Positions 38,715 to 50,500 of a stretch of DNA of 64,000 nt are shown here, piece after piece. Made by a program: the position numbers and the translations under genes. A model generated the notes under the pieces. That model was not told where the DNA came from. It saw nothing but the letters and a program-made list of their open reading frames with translations, and ran no database searches. Within the stretch, counting starts at the first letter, position 1. Every line of letters starts with the position of its first letter. This DNA comes from Numida meleagris (Eukaryota; Chordata; Aves; Galliformes; Numididae), in contig NC_034421.1 in the NCBI RefSeq assembly GCF_002078875.1, positions 629,955 through 693,954 of the forward strand, in the 5' to 3' direction.

Positions 38715-38980
38715 TATCCTGGTTTCAACTGAGAAATAATTGATTTTTTCTTCACAGTGTCTTATATGATGCTGGACAGGGACAGAACAAGGACAGCTGA
38801 CTAGTCCAAAAGGATATTTTGTACCATATGACATCAAGTAACAACAACAAAAAACCTTTTAAAACTGTGGGGAGTTGGCTGGGGAGGGGCAGCTGCTGCC
38901 GCCTGGGGACAGGTTGGACATCAGTCAGCAGGTGGTGAGCAACTGCTTTTTGCATCACCCGTTTTGTATTAATAAATATG

Positions 38981-38993
38981 TACACACACACAC
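38981..38993. repeat. Short (CA)n microsatellite at the LTR/mariner junction
   Basis: TACACACACACAC lies exactly at the boundary between LTR sequence and the mariner left terminal repeat. It probably grew by slippage from the insertion site, so the exact target duplication on this side cannot be read. Confidence 0.7.
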
Positions 38994-39510
38994 AAGTCTC
39001 TCTGAAAGTAATGCTTCCTATTTGTTTCCATGGAATCAACAACAGATACAAAGAGCACAACACCACTATTTGATAGGGCATAATCTTAGCTACAAAACGC
39101 TATTTTTCAACGTAGCCACCACCATGAGCTACGCATCTTTGCCAGCAATGAACAAGAGCCTGCATGCAGTGCTCATACAAATCTGCACCAGCAGAGAGGA
39201 CCGCTGCCACTGCTGAAACTCACCACCCCCCTCACTGCGCTGACACCCGCTGTTCAGTCTCCGTAAACATTCAGCAAGCATTAATGAATGTCAACGGGGC
39301 CATTTTTTCCACATGCAGGAATTCAGTTCCACCCCTTTGCTCCATCCACATTCTGTCAGAGTGCCCCTCTGCTGCCATCTGTCACACGGCACCAACATGT
39401 CACAGAATGGTGGTGGGAAGCTTCAGCCTCTGCTGCCATCCCACCAGCATCCACCTCTGAGGTCATGGGCTGACATCGTAAATCAGAGGCATTACTTTTG
39501 GAGCAATCCT
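38993..39510 (+). mobile_element. Galluhop-like non-autonomous mariner, nested in the LTR
   Basis: The terminal repeats are left TCTCTGAAAGTAATGCTTCC (from about 38997) and right GGCATTACTTTTGGAGCAAT (ending about 39508); the right one inverted reads ATTGCTCCAAAAGTAATGCC. Between them lie typical internal blocks: TTGTTTCCATGGAATCAACA, CACTATTTGATAGGGCATAA, TAGCCACCACCATGAGCTACG and AACAAGAGCCTGCATGCAG. The ~520-base element has no intact transposase and relies on mariner machinery. A CA microsatellite (38982-38993) adjoins the left end, and a TA occurs at both sides as expected for Tc1/mariner. Open frames inside (38875-39609) are chance readings through the element. Confidence 0.88.
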
Positions 39511-39702
39511 CATACTATTACTGCTGTTATTACTATTATTTTCCTTTTCTCTTCTTTTTCTGTCATAGTAATTAATTTTTATCTCAACTCACAAGTTCTA
39601 TTTTGTTGAGTTTTTTTCCCCCCAATTTTCTTCCCACCCCATGGGCAAGGGGGAATGAGCAAGCAACCTGGTGCTCAGCTCCTGCCAGGTTACACCATAA
39701 CA

Positions 39703-42700
39703 GACCTAGACCAAGCTCTCCAACTCTTGAAAACAGTGTCCTAAGCTCTAACTGTGAACTCATTCTACTATAAGGAATGCAAGAATTGAAGAAATAAAGT
39801 GTGTATGTTCTGCTGCTGTTCTACACTATTCATGTTGGTCTGAGTGTGCTGCAAAGTGGTGTGAGCAGTCCATCCTGCAATGAAAGAAGGCTCAAAGAAG
39901 GCAAGCAAGGACAACACGCTCAGAAGGCTCATAGGCGGAGGGCTGAAGCTAGGGAAAGCCATGATGAATTCCAGTGAATAAAGTTCTGTGTTAAATTCTA
40001 TAAGTTCTACGGCAGGACAGAAGTAGAATCAGTACTAACGCTCTTCAGTGTTAGTGTGAATGCTACTTAAGTTGCGCATTTCTCCTTAAAAAAAGGATGC
40101 TCCTTAAATCCCCAGGGTAGCTTGCACAAGCACATGAAGCTCACGCTGAATACAAAGTTCCACCATCAGATGAGTTTCACAATTTGGCAAAAGACTTTGA
40201 ATATTCTACCGAGCATTTAAGAGGCTGCAGAAACATTACTTTTTATAATTCTTATGCAAACATTTTATCAGTAACAGACAGGGCAGCGATGCCATTACCA
40301 AGTGCATAATGTGTTATTGTGAAGGAATGCATGCTTCCAAAAAAACAGAAAATAACTGAGGCTCAGCATTCCTCAGGCTGATATCTTAATCATATAAGAA
40401 TCAAAACTGATTATGTCCCAATAACAGCGCTCGAAATATTAGCACTACCTGTAAATACAGCTCAGCATTTAGTCCCTTCATCCCATGGCTCAAAATGTCC
40501 AAAATGTATTTGGAAATATTCAGTGAACGTAAAAGGAATTATTTTTATCTGATCTGCACATTTATCTGAAACGTTAGAGGATGCAGGTAGGCAAAAGTTT
40601 TTAGAGTTTACTGTTTGTCTCCAAAACTCAGAGAAATCAGAAGGCAGCAACAGTGACAAACAGGGAAGCTTAGCCCTTCATCCGTCACATCTCTGCATCC
40701 CTTTTGACTGTTGGGTCTCTACAGCAGCATGTGCCCATGAGCCTGTTTCCACTGGGGTATTCATACATACCCAATCCAGGAAAGCAGAGAAATAACCTCA
40801 TTCCCAGCACCCTCGTCACTGTCATAGCAGCACAAAAAAATCAAGTTCAAACATGACTCCAGGAAATAAAAGAGCACTCTAATGCAATTCAGAGTGTCAC
40901 AAAGGCTCTCCCCTGGGCTCTCGTTTTTCTTTTCACTGATACTGATTAATATATTTTTAACTTACCATGTTTCACAGAACTGTACATCACGATAACAAGT
41001 GAGTAATTTAACTAAGGTATTCTGCCAGGTGAAAACCGTGAGCATGGTTTTGAATCTTACTTTATTATTGTTTATTCTACCACTGTGTTAGATTCACTTG
41101 ATGACAAGCTTGTCAGCATGGAGACCCTTTGATTGTACAGATGCACCACAAATCTTACAGCAAGGTCCTGTGGTGACATGGCAACCTCTGCAATGTTTCT
41201 GATCAGCAAAAAAAATCCAGTGTCCCCAGTGAAATGTGAACAAACTCAGCCTCGAAAATTAAGTTTCCTACCATAGGTATTTCCCAGGAAGTGGCTTACC
41301 TGGGTCTGAATTTTTTCTATTTTTGGTTGGTGGTTTTTTTTCAGTCAACATCAGCAAGCAAATTCAGGGATCTTGGCAGATTCTTGCTATTTTTCCACTT
41401 TTCTATGAATGGTTTATAATTCTATTGTTTTCATCACTGAAGTCAACTTACAAGCATATTGCCTAGGTACATCACAGTGAATTAATCACAAAGCTTGCTT
41501 TTGTCAAGTAATTGATTCACCATACGCATGAGGCCATATTCCCCACATAGTGACAGGGGGACTATGACTATGCGCACTAGAATACACTGCAAACTTTGAG
41601 AAAAGAAAAACAAATCACAAGGAGAACAGCAGCTTTTCACGGGTGCTGGTGCTTTGAGCCAGCAGAGCCCAGGCCTGTCACCTTCAGGATGCTGAAGAGG
41701 CTCAGTCTCGTGACTTTTTGCAGGTTTTTCAGTGCCCTCTGTTGTTACGTTACAGCCATAAGGGGAGGGACGGAGTGACCAGGTTTGCTCCAGAAAACAG
41801 CACTTAAAAGATTTAGGAAATGCATGAATTTCACTAGCTCACTGCTACTCACTATTGCAGCACATGTCACTCACTCCTCGCTGAAGGAACTTTATTCTCC
41901 CTTCACCAAGACGACCAGATGACAATATATTTGCAGTGAAATATTTCAGAAGTGGAAAACAAACATTTACAAGCAATTTTCTCACAAAGAACATGAATCA
42001 AACTATTTGGGAATTGTTTCTCTTTGTTGGAACAGAATAATTTTTCTGCCTGAACCCTGCAACTGTAGCTTTCACCATGACAAATATCATTACACAATAA
42101 ATGTTTGGGTGACTTCCAGAATCCATTCATTCCCTTGCCTCCATCACCACTTAACACCTTAAGAAAATGCATTGCTTTAGCTGCCTGAGACATCTGAACT
42201 AAGATCTACATCATACTGTTACTCTGGACAATTAATTGAAATACCAAAAACACTGTACAAACACCAGGAAGCAGACTTCTTTCCTACCCTGCTCAAAAAA
42301 TAGAATGCATGTATGTTTTCAAAGTGTACTGAGTAAATTACACCTACAATTTAAAAGAAATGAGGTTTAGCACTGAAAAATTACATGCCCCATGCACTCT
42401 TGAGGATGTACAGCACAAAATTATCATTAAAAATGAGTCAGAATCCTGCATTTAGAGTCCCTCTGAAGAACATGTGCAACTCCTCTTCACTGAAACATCA
42501 CTGGCTTTGGTGAAATCATCTACTTGAGCAGACATTTTGGCTCTCAGCTTTGTGTTCTCATCTTGCTTTTGCAGAATCAGTCAAATGGTGAGCATAATCT
42601 GAGTACTTTTCACAAATACAATCCTAAGAACATGAGGATTTACAAGTTGCAGGTTGAGGACTCCACAGTCTCTTACTTTAAAAAACTCTTTTAAAAGTAA

Positions 42701-44092
42701 AAGTTCAATCCTATGTAAACAAAGTCATTACATTGTAATGTTGGACTCTGGTATTAGATACACTACAAGAAATAAAGGCAACTAAAACAACTAAGAAAAT
42801 AAGGGTAGGGTAGAGAGAAAAAAGGAAGGATAAGCTAAAAAGCTACAGCCACTATAGATGCCTACCTATTCCAAAGAGACCAAACTGTTATAATAAGATT
42901 TACTAGAGCCACGATTTACACGAGCTTCATACCCAGTATAAATACACCATCCACTATATAACAATACAAACGAACACATGTATTCATGCCATGTGTAATG
43001 ATACAAAATGAGTCAAAAATCTCTAATGACACTTCTGGTCACGGACAATCCCTCTCACACGCAGGGTGTGCCGCCTCCACATCTCAGCAGCAGGTTGGGT
43101 CTTACCCAGCCACCCCCAAGTATCCTGCTTCGCTGTCTCTCCTCAAAAGAGGAAGTGTCAGTCACACTGCAGAACAGAAGGAGATACCACATCAAAAGAA
43201 GTCAGAGATAAACAGCTTTTCTTGGTCTCCCGGTTCAGGCAAGCTAATATACAAGATATGTTTCCAGCCAAGCTCTTTATTTAATGCAAGTAATTCCATG
43301 TTGCTTTATAAACAATAGTTGTCAGTTTCACAGCTGTAGAAAATTAAATTGATCCCATCTCTTAGTGAGCAGTACACATGATTTATGTTGTAATATAAAG
43401 ATTAAGTCTCTTTCTTATTTAATTAGAATTTGTCTTGTAAAGCGATTGATAAACCTGTCAGCTTACTGCTGTTGATTACACACTTGAAGGACTGGCTGGA
43501 TAACTTTAACATAATGCTATTAATTATATTTTCAAGAATTTGCAGTGATTCAGTCTGAAATTATGCTAGAGATTCTTAGGAAAGGACTGGCCTTTTTCTA
43601 CCCTAACAGTAGGTTAAAGGAAGGAAGAATACTTTTTTCCCCAAAATGGAAAGTAAAAGAACACACACCTCCTTCTTGAGAGCACGTTAGAATACAATAG
43701 AGCCCCTTCTAACTGAAGCACTCCTAGGGCGTTCCTTGCAAGCCCGTCTTATAACTGATTTATTGAAGCTAAGTGTCATGTTTTCTTACTCTGAGCATTT
43801 ACTTCAAAACTTTAAAATCACTTTTTCAGCTCAGTCCTAGATACTACCTATCCAAATGTTGAACTTGGTGAAACATAGCACTTTGACATCTTTATGTAGC
43901 ACACATGTTTACGTCATATTTTCCTGAATTTATTTTTCTTTAATAATTATTTAAAAAACAGTAATACAAACCAAAATTTAATTTGAACACTGCCTGTACA
44001 AAATCACTATTAAATCTTTCTTGAGGCTCTCAGTCTAAGTATTCTTTTGAATGGCCTCTCACCCCAAGATTCAACTATTGATACTGTTTCAG
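39703..44092. other. Non-repetitive spacer
   Basis: About 4.4 kb of unique sequence. A 96-codon minus frame at 42193-41903 follows a fair acceptor near 42160 but has no matching donor. A minus donor CCCAG|GTAAGC near 41297 has only a purine-rich stretch instead of an acceptor. No repeats are recognised. Confidence 0.45.
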
Positions 44093-44352
44093 AACAAAGC
44101 ATGATACCACTTGACCTGTCTGGCAACTGCTTGTGCGAACTGTCCATTAGTGGCAGTATCCAATGCATTGGGGTAACATCATTCTTGGAAAATATTCCAC
44201 ACAGACTGTTCGGGAGCTACCCTGCTAGCCCCTTGCTACTTCAAGAATCAGAAGAATTCATTACAAATTTGAAGAACGAAGCTGTTGGTCTCTCCATCAG
44301 TATGGCACAAAAAGAAAAGCTCCTCTTGAAGGTACAAGCACTTCACACTGAT
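44093..44352 (+). other. Candidate exon, plus strand, unrecognised
   Basis: A frame of ~113 codons (44047-44388) contains a fair acceptor (GATACTGTTTCAG, ending at 44092) and two donors, GAAG|GTACAAG (exon end 44331) and GAT|GTAAGT (exon end 44352). The encoded segment is balanced in composition: a Ser/Ile/Leu-rich N-terminal part, then a hydrophilic, possibly helical stretch around QESEEFITNLKNEA and AQKEKLLLKVQAL. I recognise no family. A real exon, a gene remnant or chance are all possible. Confidence 0.25.
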
Positions 44353-45645
44353 GTAAGTGGACCTCCCAGTATCGCTCAAATAGGATAGAACCAAACTTCG
44401 TTTAAGGGACAGTCACTGGTATTTCTTTTCATATCTGTGTGTTCTGGGCAAAGGTGGTGCAGTGGTTACTCATCACCACCACCACAATCACTGAAAATAA
44501 ATATTGTGTCTAAATATAAATCTTTCTTCACAAACATCCTGACAAAAACTAACACACTGAAGTTGCACTAATCTTATGCACAATTTACTGTCAATGCTTT
44601 ATTCCAGCCCATTCATTAATACATGATTTTCAACTACATCCATCCATTTGTGAAAGTAACTATTTCCTTCCCTGTTGTCTGATGCAGCTGGGTAGCCATT
44701 TCCAAAAGGGACCAGAAACAAACTACTATTTTTCCTTTAGGAAGTATCCTGAGATGCTGAGGTATGGCACATTGTATTTTGAAGGACTGAAAACAACTCA
44801 GGATTCTGGTAACTTATTAAGTTATCTTCAAGGCACACAACTCAGTGCCCCCTGTAGCCCTCAGCTGTGTTGTTCACTCTTGCCCAGACTCACTTCATGA
44901 CATGAATTATCCATAATTTCAATTCATAAGTATAATGGCAATTTCCATATCAGTAATGAAACATTGTGATTCAGCAGTGACAGCCAAGAGACTTTTACAT
45001 CTATGGCCTACTTCTGCGACACAATTTTCTTGCAAGATTGAACAGGCCTATTTCCTACTTAAAAAATAGGAAGAAGAAAAATATAAGTACCAAACCTAAT
45101 TAGTTGTCCCATTCTACATATAAAGTCCTTCACTCCATATGCTACTGTCTGCAATTTTGCTCTCCTTCAGATGAGCCTTCAGGGTTTGTCTCCCCATTAA
45201 CTACATGAGATACACCCAGCTTTTTTGTTTGTTTGTTTTTTTTGCTGAGCTTAGGATATCCTTTACAACTGAGCTCTCTTTAGCCAGCCTAGAATCAGAT
45301 TAGGTTTGTAATTTGCAGGAGTTTCAGCATGTATTTCTTTATTGCACAACTTCCTAGCCACATATTGCAGTTAATGCTCCATGTAAGTCTATTCCCTGGG
45401 ATTTCAACTTGGCAGGCTTAAAAAAACATAATCTTGTGCTATACTGAGAGGAGAGAGGGAAAAATCGGCATTTCACATCCGAAGTTCAATTACAAATTTT
45501 TGTATTGGATTCTGTCAGCTGCTGAGAAACAGAACAATTCTTTCAAAAAGTACTTCCAAATCTTGATCATAGCAGTTACAACACTGTCACTAAAAAAGAT
45601 ACACTTCTGTTGATACTGTAATGCATTCGTATTCATTTACACTAA

Positions 45646-46092
45646 ATCATATTTGTTCAATTTTTAAAACTTCTATGGATTACTAAAGAGTATTTTGATG
45701 ACTTTGTTGCTAGAAGTAAAAAAGTAAATGAGCCCAAAGCAAAGGACGCTGTAAAAGCAGAAACTGCATCTCTACATAAATTAAAAGAGGGTGAAAGAAA
45801 TGAAAAAGTACGCATTGCTGCAACTTGTGAATCACTATAAATCTTGAATCTCCCAAGCATATTCACTAAATCACGATCTTCACTGAAGAGAAGTACCAAA
45901 AGCTGCTGCTGTTTATGCTTGCTAAAACATTTGCCAGACAGTATAACCCACCCCAGCCAGGGCTTCCCTGGAAATTTCAAGAGCACAGATATCCCACACC
46001 AACCACATCTACAATATCTTCTCCGCACTTGTGCATTTCCGAAGAAACTTTGGCCAAGATACATAGTATGTCATTATTCACCTTCACGCTAA
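45646..46092 (+). pseudogene. Unrecognised 149-codon frame with a single internal stop
   Basis: From 45646 the + frame is open for 64 codons, meets one TAA (45838-45840), then stays open in the same frame to about 46092. The first part is Lys/Glu-rich (EYFDDFVARSKKVNEPKA, HKLKEGERNEKVR). The second is Ser/Pro/Leu-rich with CCCLCLL. It has no ATG near the start and no obvious splice pair around the whole interval. The minus strand also has a 135-codon frame over 46064-45657, so low stop density here may be compositional. It could be a decayed coding sequence. No family was recognised. Confidence 0.15.
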
Positions 46093-46651
46093 CAAATATC
46101 TTATATTTTTGATCTCGCTACTCTGTCCAGAGGATCTTTCCATAATCACTCCCATATGTAAGATTCATTCTTTGAAATACAGAAAATGGACACCAAGACA
46201 ATTTAAAATGAACTCCTATTAAGCAGATTCCTCATTAAAACATCAGCGGGAGTTTTTTTCTCCCCCCTTTCCCAAACAATCACTTGTTCTTTCATTGCTG
46301 TTAAAAGCATTATTACAGAGCATAGGAAGAGGAGGGTTTTTTTATTATTATTGTAGATCTTCCACTTCATTTAAAACAAACATACAGAAAATGAGACTAA
46401 ACAGTGAACTCTAAGTACTTTGATTACCCTTCTGAAGTCAGGGAGTGGCAAAAGGATCCCTGGTAAACAAATGGGACAAAAGTCGTTTTTCTGGTCAACT
46501 GTCATCACGGAATGGAAGCTTTACCAACTTAGCAGACATAACGTGGTTAGGTAGGACAATGTCTCCTGCTCACTGCATGACTGAAACTGTCTTCAGTAGA
46601 GCTACTTTTGCTTTACACAGAAATGTAAACAGGAGCGTCTGTTGATCTTAC

Positions 46652-46685
46652 CTCACATTCCCCTGTGTAGTCTACTTCTTGTTAA
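46652..46685 (-). other. Weak candidate microexon, minus strand (34 bp)
   Basis: TTAATATTTGCCCACAG and GTGAG|GTAAGA bracket 34 bases on the minus strand, just downstream of the candidate exon at 46836-46736. If the upstream exon is read in its open frame, a stop (GG|T TAA) arises at the junction. So this is either the end of a reading frame, a noncoding exon, or chance. Confidence 0.15.
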
Positions 46686-46735
46686 CTGTGGGCAAATATT
46701 AATCACCTCTCACAGACTTCAGTCAAATGACTTAC

Positions 46736-46836
46736 CCTGCAACAACTGCTTCCAAGTTTTTCTTCATATTCTTCCCAGCATATACATCTCCCCAAGCTTC
46801 TGCTGCACTACACTTGGAATCACTGTCAGGATAGTC
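46736..46836 (-). other. Candidate coding-like exon, minus strand (101 bp)
   Basis: On the minus strand a strong acceptor (CACCTGTCTTTGTTCCAG) is followed by 101 bases and the strong donor GCAGG|GTAAGT. The frame in phase 0 is fully open. It contains DYPDSDSKCSAAEAWGDVY followed by a KNMKKNLEAVVAG segment, which is soluble, mixed-charge and protein-like. No family is recognised, and a 33-codon open stretch is not rare by chance. If real, it belongs to a leftward transcript, the same direction as the candidates at 2.2-5.4 kb. Confidence 0.3.
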
Positions 46837-47224
46837 CTGGAACAAAGACAGGTGAAATTAAGTTGTGATAGGGGGATTTGAACTGTCCTATACCTAGTTC
46901 AGGCATTCCCTCATTCCCACATAGGAATACTGCATAGACGAGCAGGCTTTGGATGGCTGAATCTACTTAAATCACAAGCCTGCTGGAAAAAGCAAGCATG
47001 GCTCCCAGCCATCACCACCCTCCTCTGCTCCACGACCCTCCTCAACTTGTAGCTACAACCCTACCCAATCTACCCTTCCATGACACATCCTACACTTCCC
47101 TTCAAGAATTTCTCTTCACACGCAGCTATTCTGGGACCCTGTTCTTAACTGCCAAAAGTATACAGAAAGTTTATTTTATTATGTCAATCGAATATAACCT
47201 AATTTACACCGAGATCTAAATCAT
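46837..47224. other. Short non-repetitive spacer
   Basis: C-rich on the + strand between about 47000 and 47130. The frame at 46998-47219 reflects this composition. No signal is supported. Confidence 0.4.
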
Positions 47225-47590
47225 TCACAGAGCTGGAGGGGTTGGAAGGGACCTCTGGAGATCATTTACTCCAACCTCCTGTGCTAAAGCAGGCTTCCTA
47301 CAGTAGGTTGCACAGGAAAGTGTCCAGGTGGGTTTTGAAAACCTCCAGAGAAGGAGACTCCACAACCTCTCTGGGCAGCCTGTTCCAGTGCTCTGTCACT
47401 CCCAAAATAAAGAAGTGCTTTCCCACGTTCATGAGGAACTTCTCATGTTCCAGTTTGTGCCTGTCTCCCCTTGTCCTGACAGGTGCCAAGAGCTTGGCCT
47501 CATCCATTTGTCTGCCACTCTACTCTTCTCCAGGCTGAAGAGTCCAGGTCTCTCAGCCTTTCCTCACACAAGAGGAAAGGCTGAGACAGA
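47225..47590 (-). mobile_element. CR1 LINE 3' fragment with foldback at its 5' edge
   Basis: Minus-strand CR1. AGCTGGAGGGGTTGGAAGGG marks the 3' UTR at the left. The frame 47507-47298 encodes the ORF2 C-terminus with HWNRLPREVVESPSLEVFKTHLD. The copy is about 360 bases, truncated just after the segment matching LSLF/LEKR. At its right (5') limit TCTCAGCCTTTCCTC (47551-47565) is followed by ACACAA and its exact reverse complement (47572-47586). The end of the element is thus folded back on itself. The normal A/T tail is decayed. Confidence 0.9.
47551..47586. repeat. 15-bp perfect inverted repeat at CR1 edge
   Basis: Arms 47551-47565 and 47572-47586 are exact reverse complements with the 6-base spacer ACACAA. 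The left arm is ordinary CR1 sequence; the right arm is the same CR1 bases inverted. This suggests that the second arm was copied from the first, for example by self-priming when cDNA synthesis ended. Confidence 0.85.
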
Positions 47591-50500
47591 GCTCCTTTCC
47601 AGTAGGTCAGCCCCTGGAGCGACAAGACTATGTAAACATGAGCTAACCTCCTGTTTAGGAAATTCATCTTCTTTCTACTACTTTTTTTTTATGGAGCTAG
47701 TGCAAAATGCATGAATTACAGATTTTTGCCCCACAGCCACTCTATAGAGAGAATAACAGGCATTTTTAGCATCACATACAAAGAGTGAGGCACAGAAGAC
47801 AAATGTTCCCTATATGAAACATTCTGCAGCTGTAGCCATTTAAACAAAAATTTGTAGAAGTACATATGTGATGCATAAGACTTTCAGAGTTCTACTTCTC
47901 AAAATGACAGGAAGATACATAAGAAAGATTACTCAAAGCATTCTCCCTCCAAACTGGAAAGAACAGACATAAAAGATGTCAGTTAATGATCCTCTCTGTA
48001 TTACCTACACAAGATAAGGCTGACATCAGCTGACACTGAGGGATTGTACTTCACTTCAGAAGGAACTGTACATGTACTTGCTCAGCTTTGATTTGTTGCT
48101 ATGGAGGATACTCTGCACAGTCATACAAAGATTTAAAGTCAAGGTCTGGAACTGGAGAGTGAGCAACCACATCACTAGCGCCTGCTTCCCCGAGAGCAGG
48201 AGTGCTGTAAAGGCACGGGTTCTGCCACTGCTAGAAGTGAGCTACTCACGTTTATCCCCCCCGCCCTCTAAACTGACATGGAACATTTAGTACAAAATAT
48301 ATTGTTGTTCTCTCTCCACTACTCCAGTTCCTCTTAGTAGTTCTAGTAAATCAAATTCATCAATTACAATAGTCATATTAGAGTCACTGATGAATATACA
48401 AGTAGTATCCATCATTTTTCCAATACATTTGGCACATTGTTATAAATAGAAAGATTTTAGTCTTAAAGTCAGTGGTTACTAATACATAGATAGCAATGTG
48501 AAATCTGAAAAATTATGTGAAGTTTCAAATCTAAATAAAGAGAGGATCTATATTATCGGGGGACCCCAATCTCCTACCTAATACTTACCCTGTACATAAT
48601 TAAGGCTACTAAAGATTTGCATAACCTTTAATGACAGCCTGCTCTCATCCATTATTTGCCTTTGATTTTCTGTCCCTTAGGATGAATAATGAAGTACTTT
48701 TTACCCTTTTTATCCCTAAAGTTCTTCTGGACAACAACCTGAACAGAAAAAGGTCAGAAAAGCAAGAATAATTTCTAAGGCTGTTCAGTAAATAAATACA
48801 TAAACAGAAAGATTGATCATAGGAAAGTACAGCAAATGTTGCAGTCTTTGGTATGGTTTGACCACACAAAACACAAACCTGCCACCTTCAATCAGTTGTG
48901 AAAAACTTACTGTTAACCTGACAGCACGTCTGACAGAAAGTGAGAACATTGGCTTGCAAGTACACAAGAAAAATCGCTTTCTTGTTTAATTGTAAACAAT
49001 TCCTTTTCTTTCTCAGTCTAAAACTTATTTGCTTTTAACTGATAAATACAAGTTGTTGTATGCTATTGGAACAGAAACCTGGAGGTATTGTTAGTGAGAC
49101 TCTGGATGTTAAATACTCAGTTCAATTTTTCATAGGTGATTAGAATGAAAAGTAGGCGGTGTACGAACATAAAACAAAGGCAGGTGAACGGCTGCTAATT
49201 AATGATGACTAAAGTTCCTTAATGCTGAACTCATGCTAAGTTATATTCAGGACAGTAATTGATTCCTTTCAGGTTCTTCCTTGAAGGCTCTATCTATCAA
49301 ATGCAACCTCTCCATGCTTCTTGACAAAGCTGCTTGTGGCATAAAGATTTTCTTTCATGTTTATTACAGGGAAGCTAATCAATTGCTTTATGAAAACTTG
49401 TGGCTAGTATTCCATCTCCAAGTTTTTAAATGAAACAAATTTGCCTATGTTAACCAGCATGACTTTTACATTATATGTACGTGACCAATACTGAAACAGG
49501 TTTTGAAATCACAACTTATTTTGCTTAAACACAAAACCAAAAATATCAAATTATTCTAGAAATTGTCTGTAAATGTAACACACTTATGCTGAAGGCATGG
49601 AGGCTATTCCAGTAGAATGATAACTGCTACAGATGATTCCAGCTATTGCTGAAGTTAAAATAGTATGTAGAGCAGTATGTAACCAGATTTATATTCTACG
49701 TACAAACTTTCAAAAACATCTTTCCTGACAGCACAACTCTGCTCTTTTCCTTTGCAAGGGAATCTTTACTACAGTTTTTTCTTGTATTTATCAGGAAAAT
49801 AAACAATGTCTAACACCTACTCCCCTAACTACATTGCAAGAGTATTTTCTGTGTGTGAAAACAACCAGGCAGTACTTCAAGCTCTAAAGTCCTAAGCACT
49901 GTTATTTCTCAAACAATATATCTAGAATATACTACAATATCTGAGGCTAAGTCAATAGACTGCAACTTGAGGACTAGATTTGTTTTTTTGCATGATCCTT
50001 GGCAAGTCACTCAGCAAGAGGGTGACTGACCTGAGCAGAGAGACATGCTGATGTTGTTGTACAGCTTTGGGAAATTGAGCTGGAATGCCTGCATGAACTC
50101 CCCAGTGCCAGGGACCCAGACAGGCCCATTCAGAGCAGAAGATGATTTCACAATGCAACACGTAAGGCAACATGGATGTGCTCTGAATTGTTGTACGCTT
50201 CAGGAGGAAACATCAGCTCTGCACTCCTTTTTGACATGGTTGCTAAGACAAGATCACTCTCAGACTGAATCTATACAGACAGATTTCACCTAACCTTAAG
50301 GAGAAGCAATCTACATTTAGAATTAAGTCTTAACCATTTTTGCTAAGTCAAGAAAATATGTTTTTGCTACGTTTATCTTTTCCCCTAGCTCACTCTTCTC
50401 TGGGCAAAGAAAAGTTGTTTTGAACAGTGAAATCTGGCAGTTAACCCTTATTTTAGGGAGCAATACAGTGGGAAATTTCTATCAGTACAGAAAGAGGAAA

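Larger units (their letters stand above)
38715..39702 (+). mobile_element. Solo LTR, avian ERVL-like, split by a mariner insertion
   Basis: The left part begins TATCCTGGTTTC and includes GGACAGCTGACTAGTCCAAAAG, ACCATATGACATCA, GGGGAGTTGGCTGGGGAGGG and CATCAGTCAGCAGGTGGTGAGCAA. The right part has TATCTCAACTCACAAGTTCTATTTTG, a C/T tract, a GGGCAAGGGGGAATGAGCAAGC block and ends CCATAACA. From memory this order matches a common avian ERVL-class LTR that starts TGTCCTGG and ends in ACA. Without the inserted mariner (38993-39510) it is about 470 bases, shorter than a full LTR, so an internal deletion is likely. Flanking 5-mers GTCCC and GACCT may be a decayed target duplication. No internal retroviral genes are present, hence a solo LTR. 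Confidence 0.8.

Noticed and set aside
38752..39609. Several overlapping ~100-codon frames
   Set aside because: They lie inside the LTR and the nested mariner element and match no transposase; they are chance readings.
41903..42193. 96-codon minus frame after a fair acceptor
   Set aside because: No usable donor, Cys/Phe-rich chance-like composition and no recognised family.
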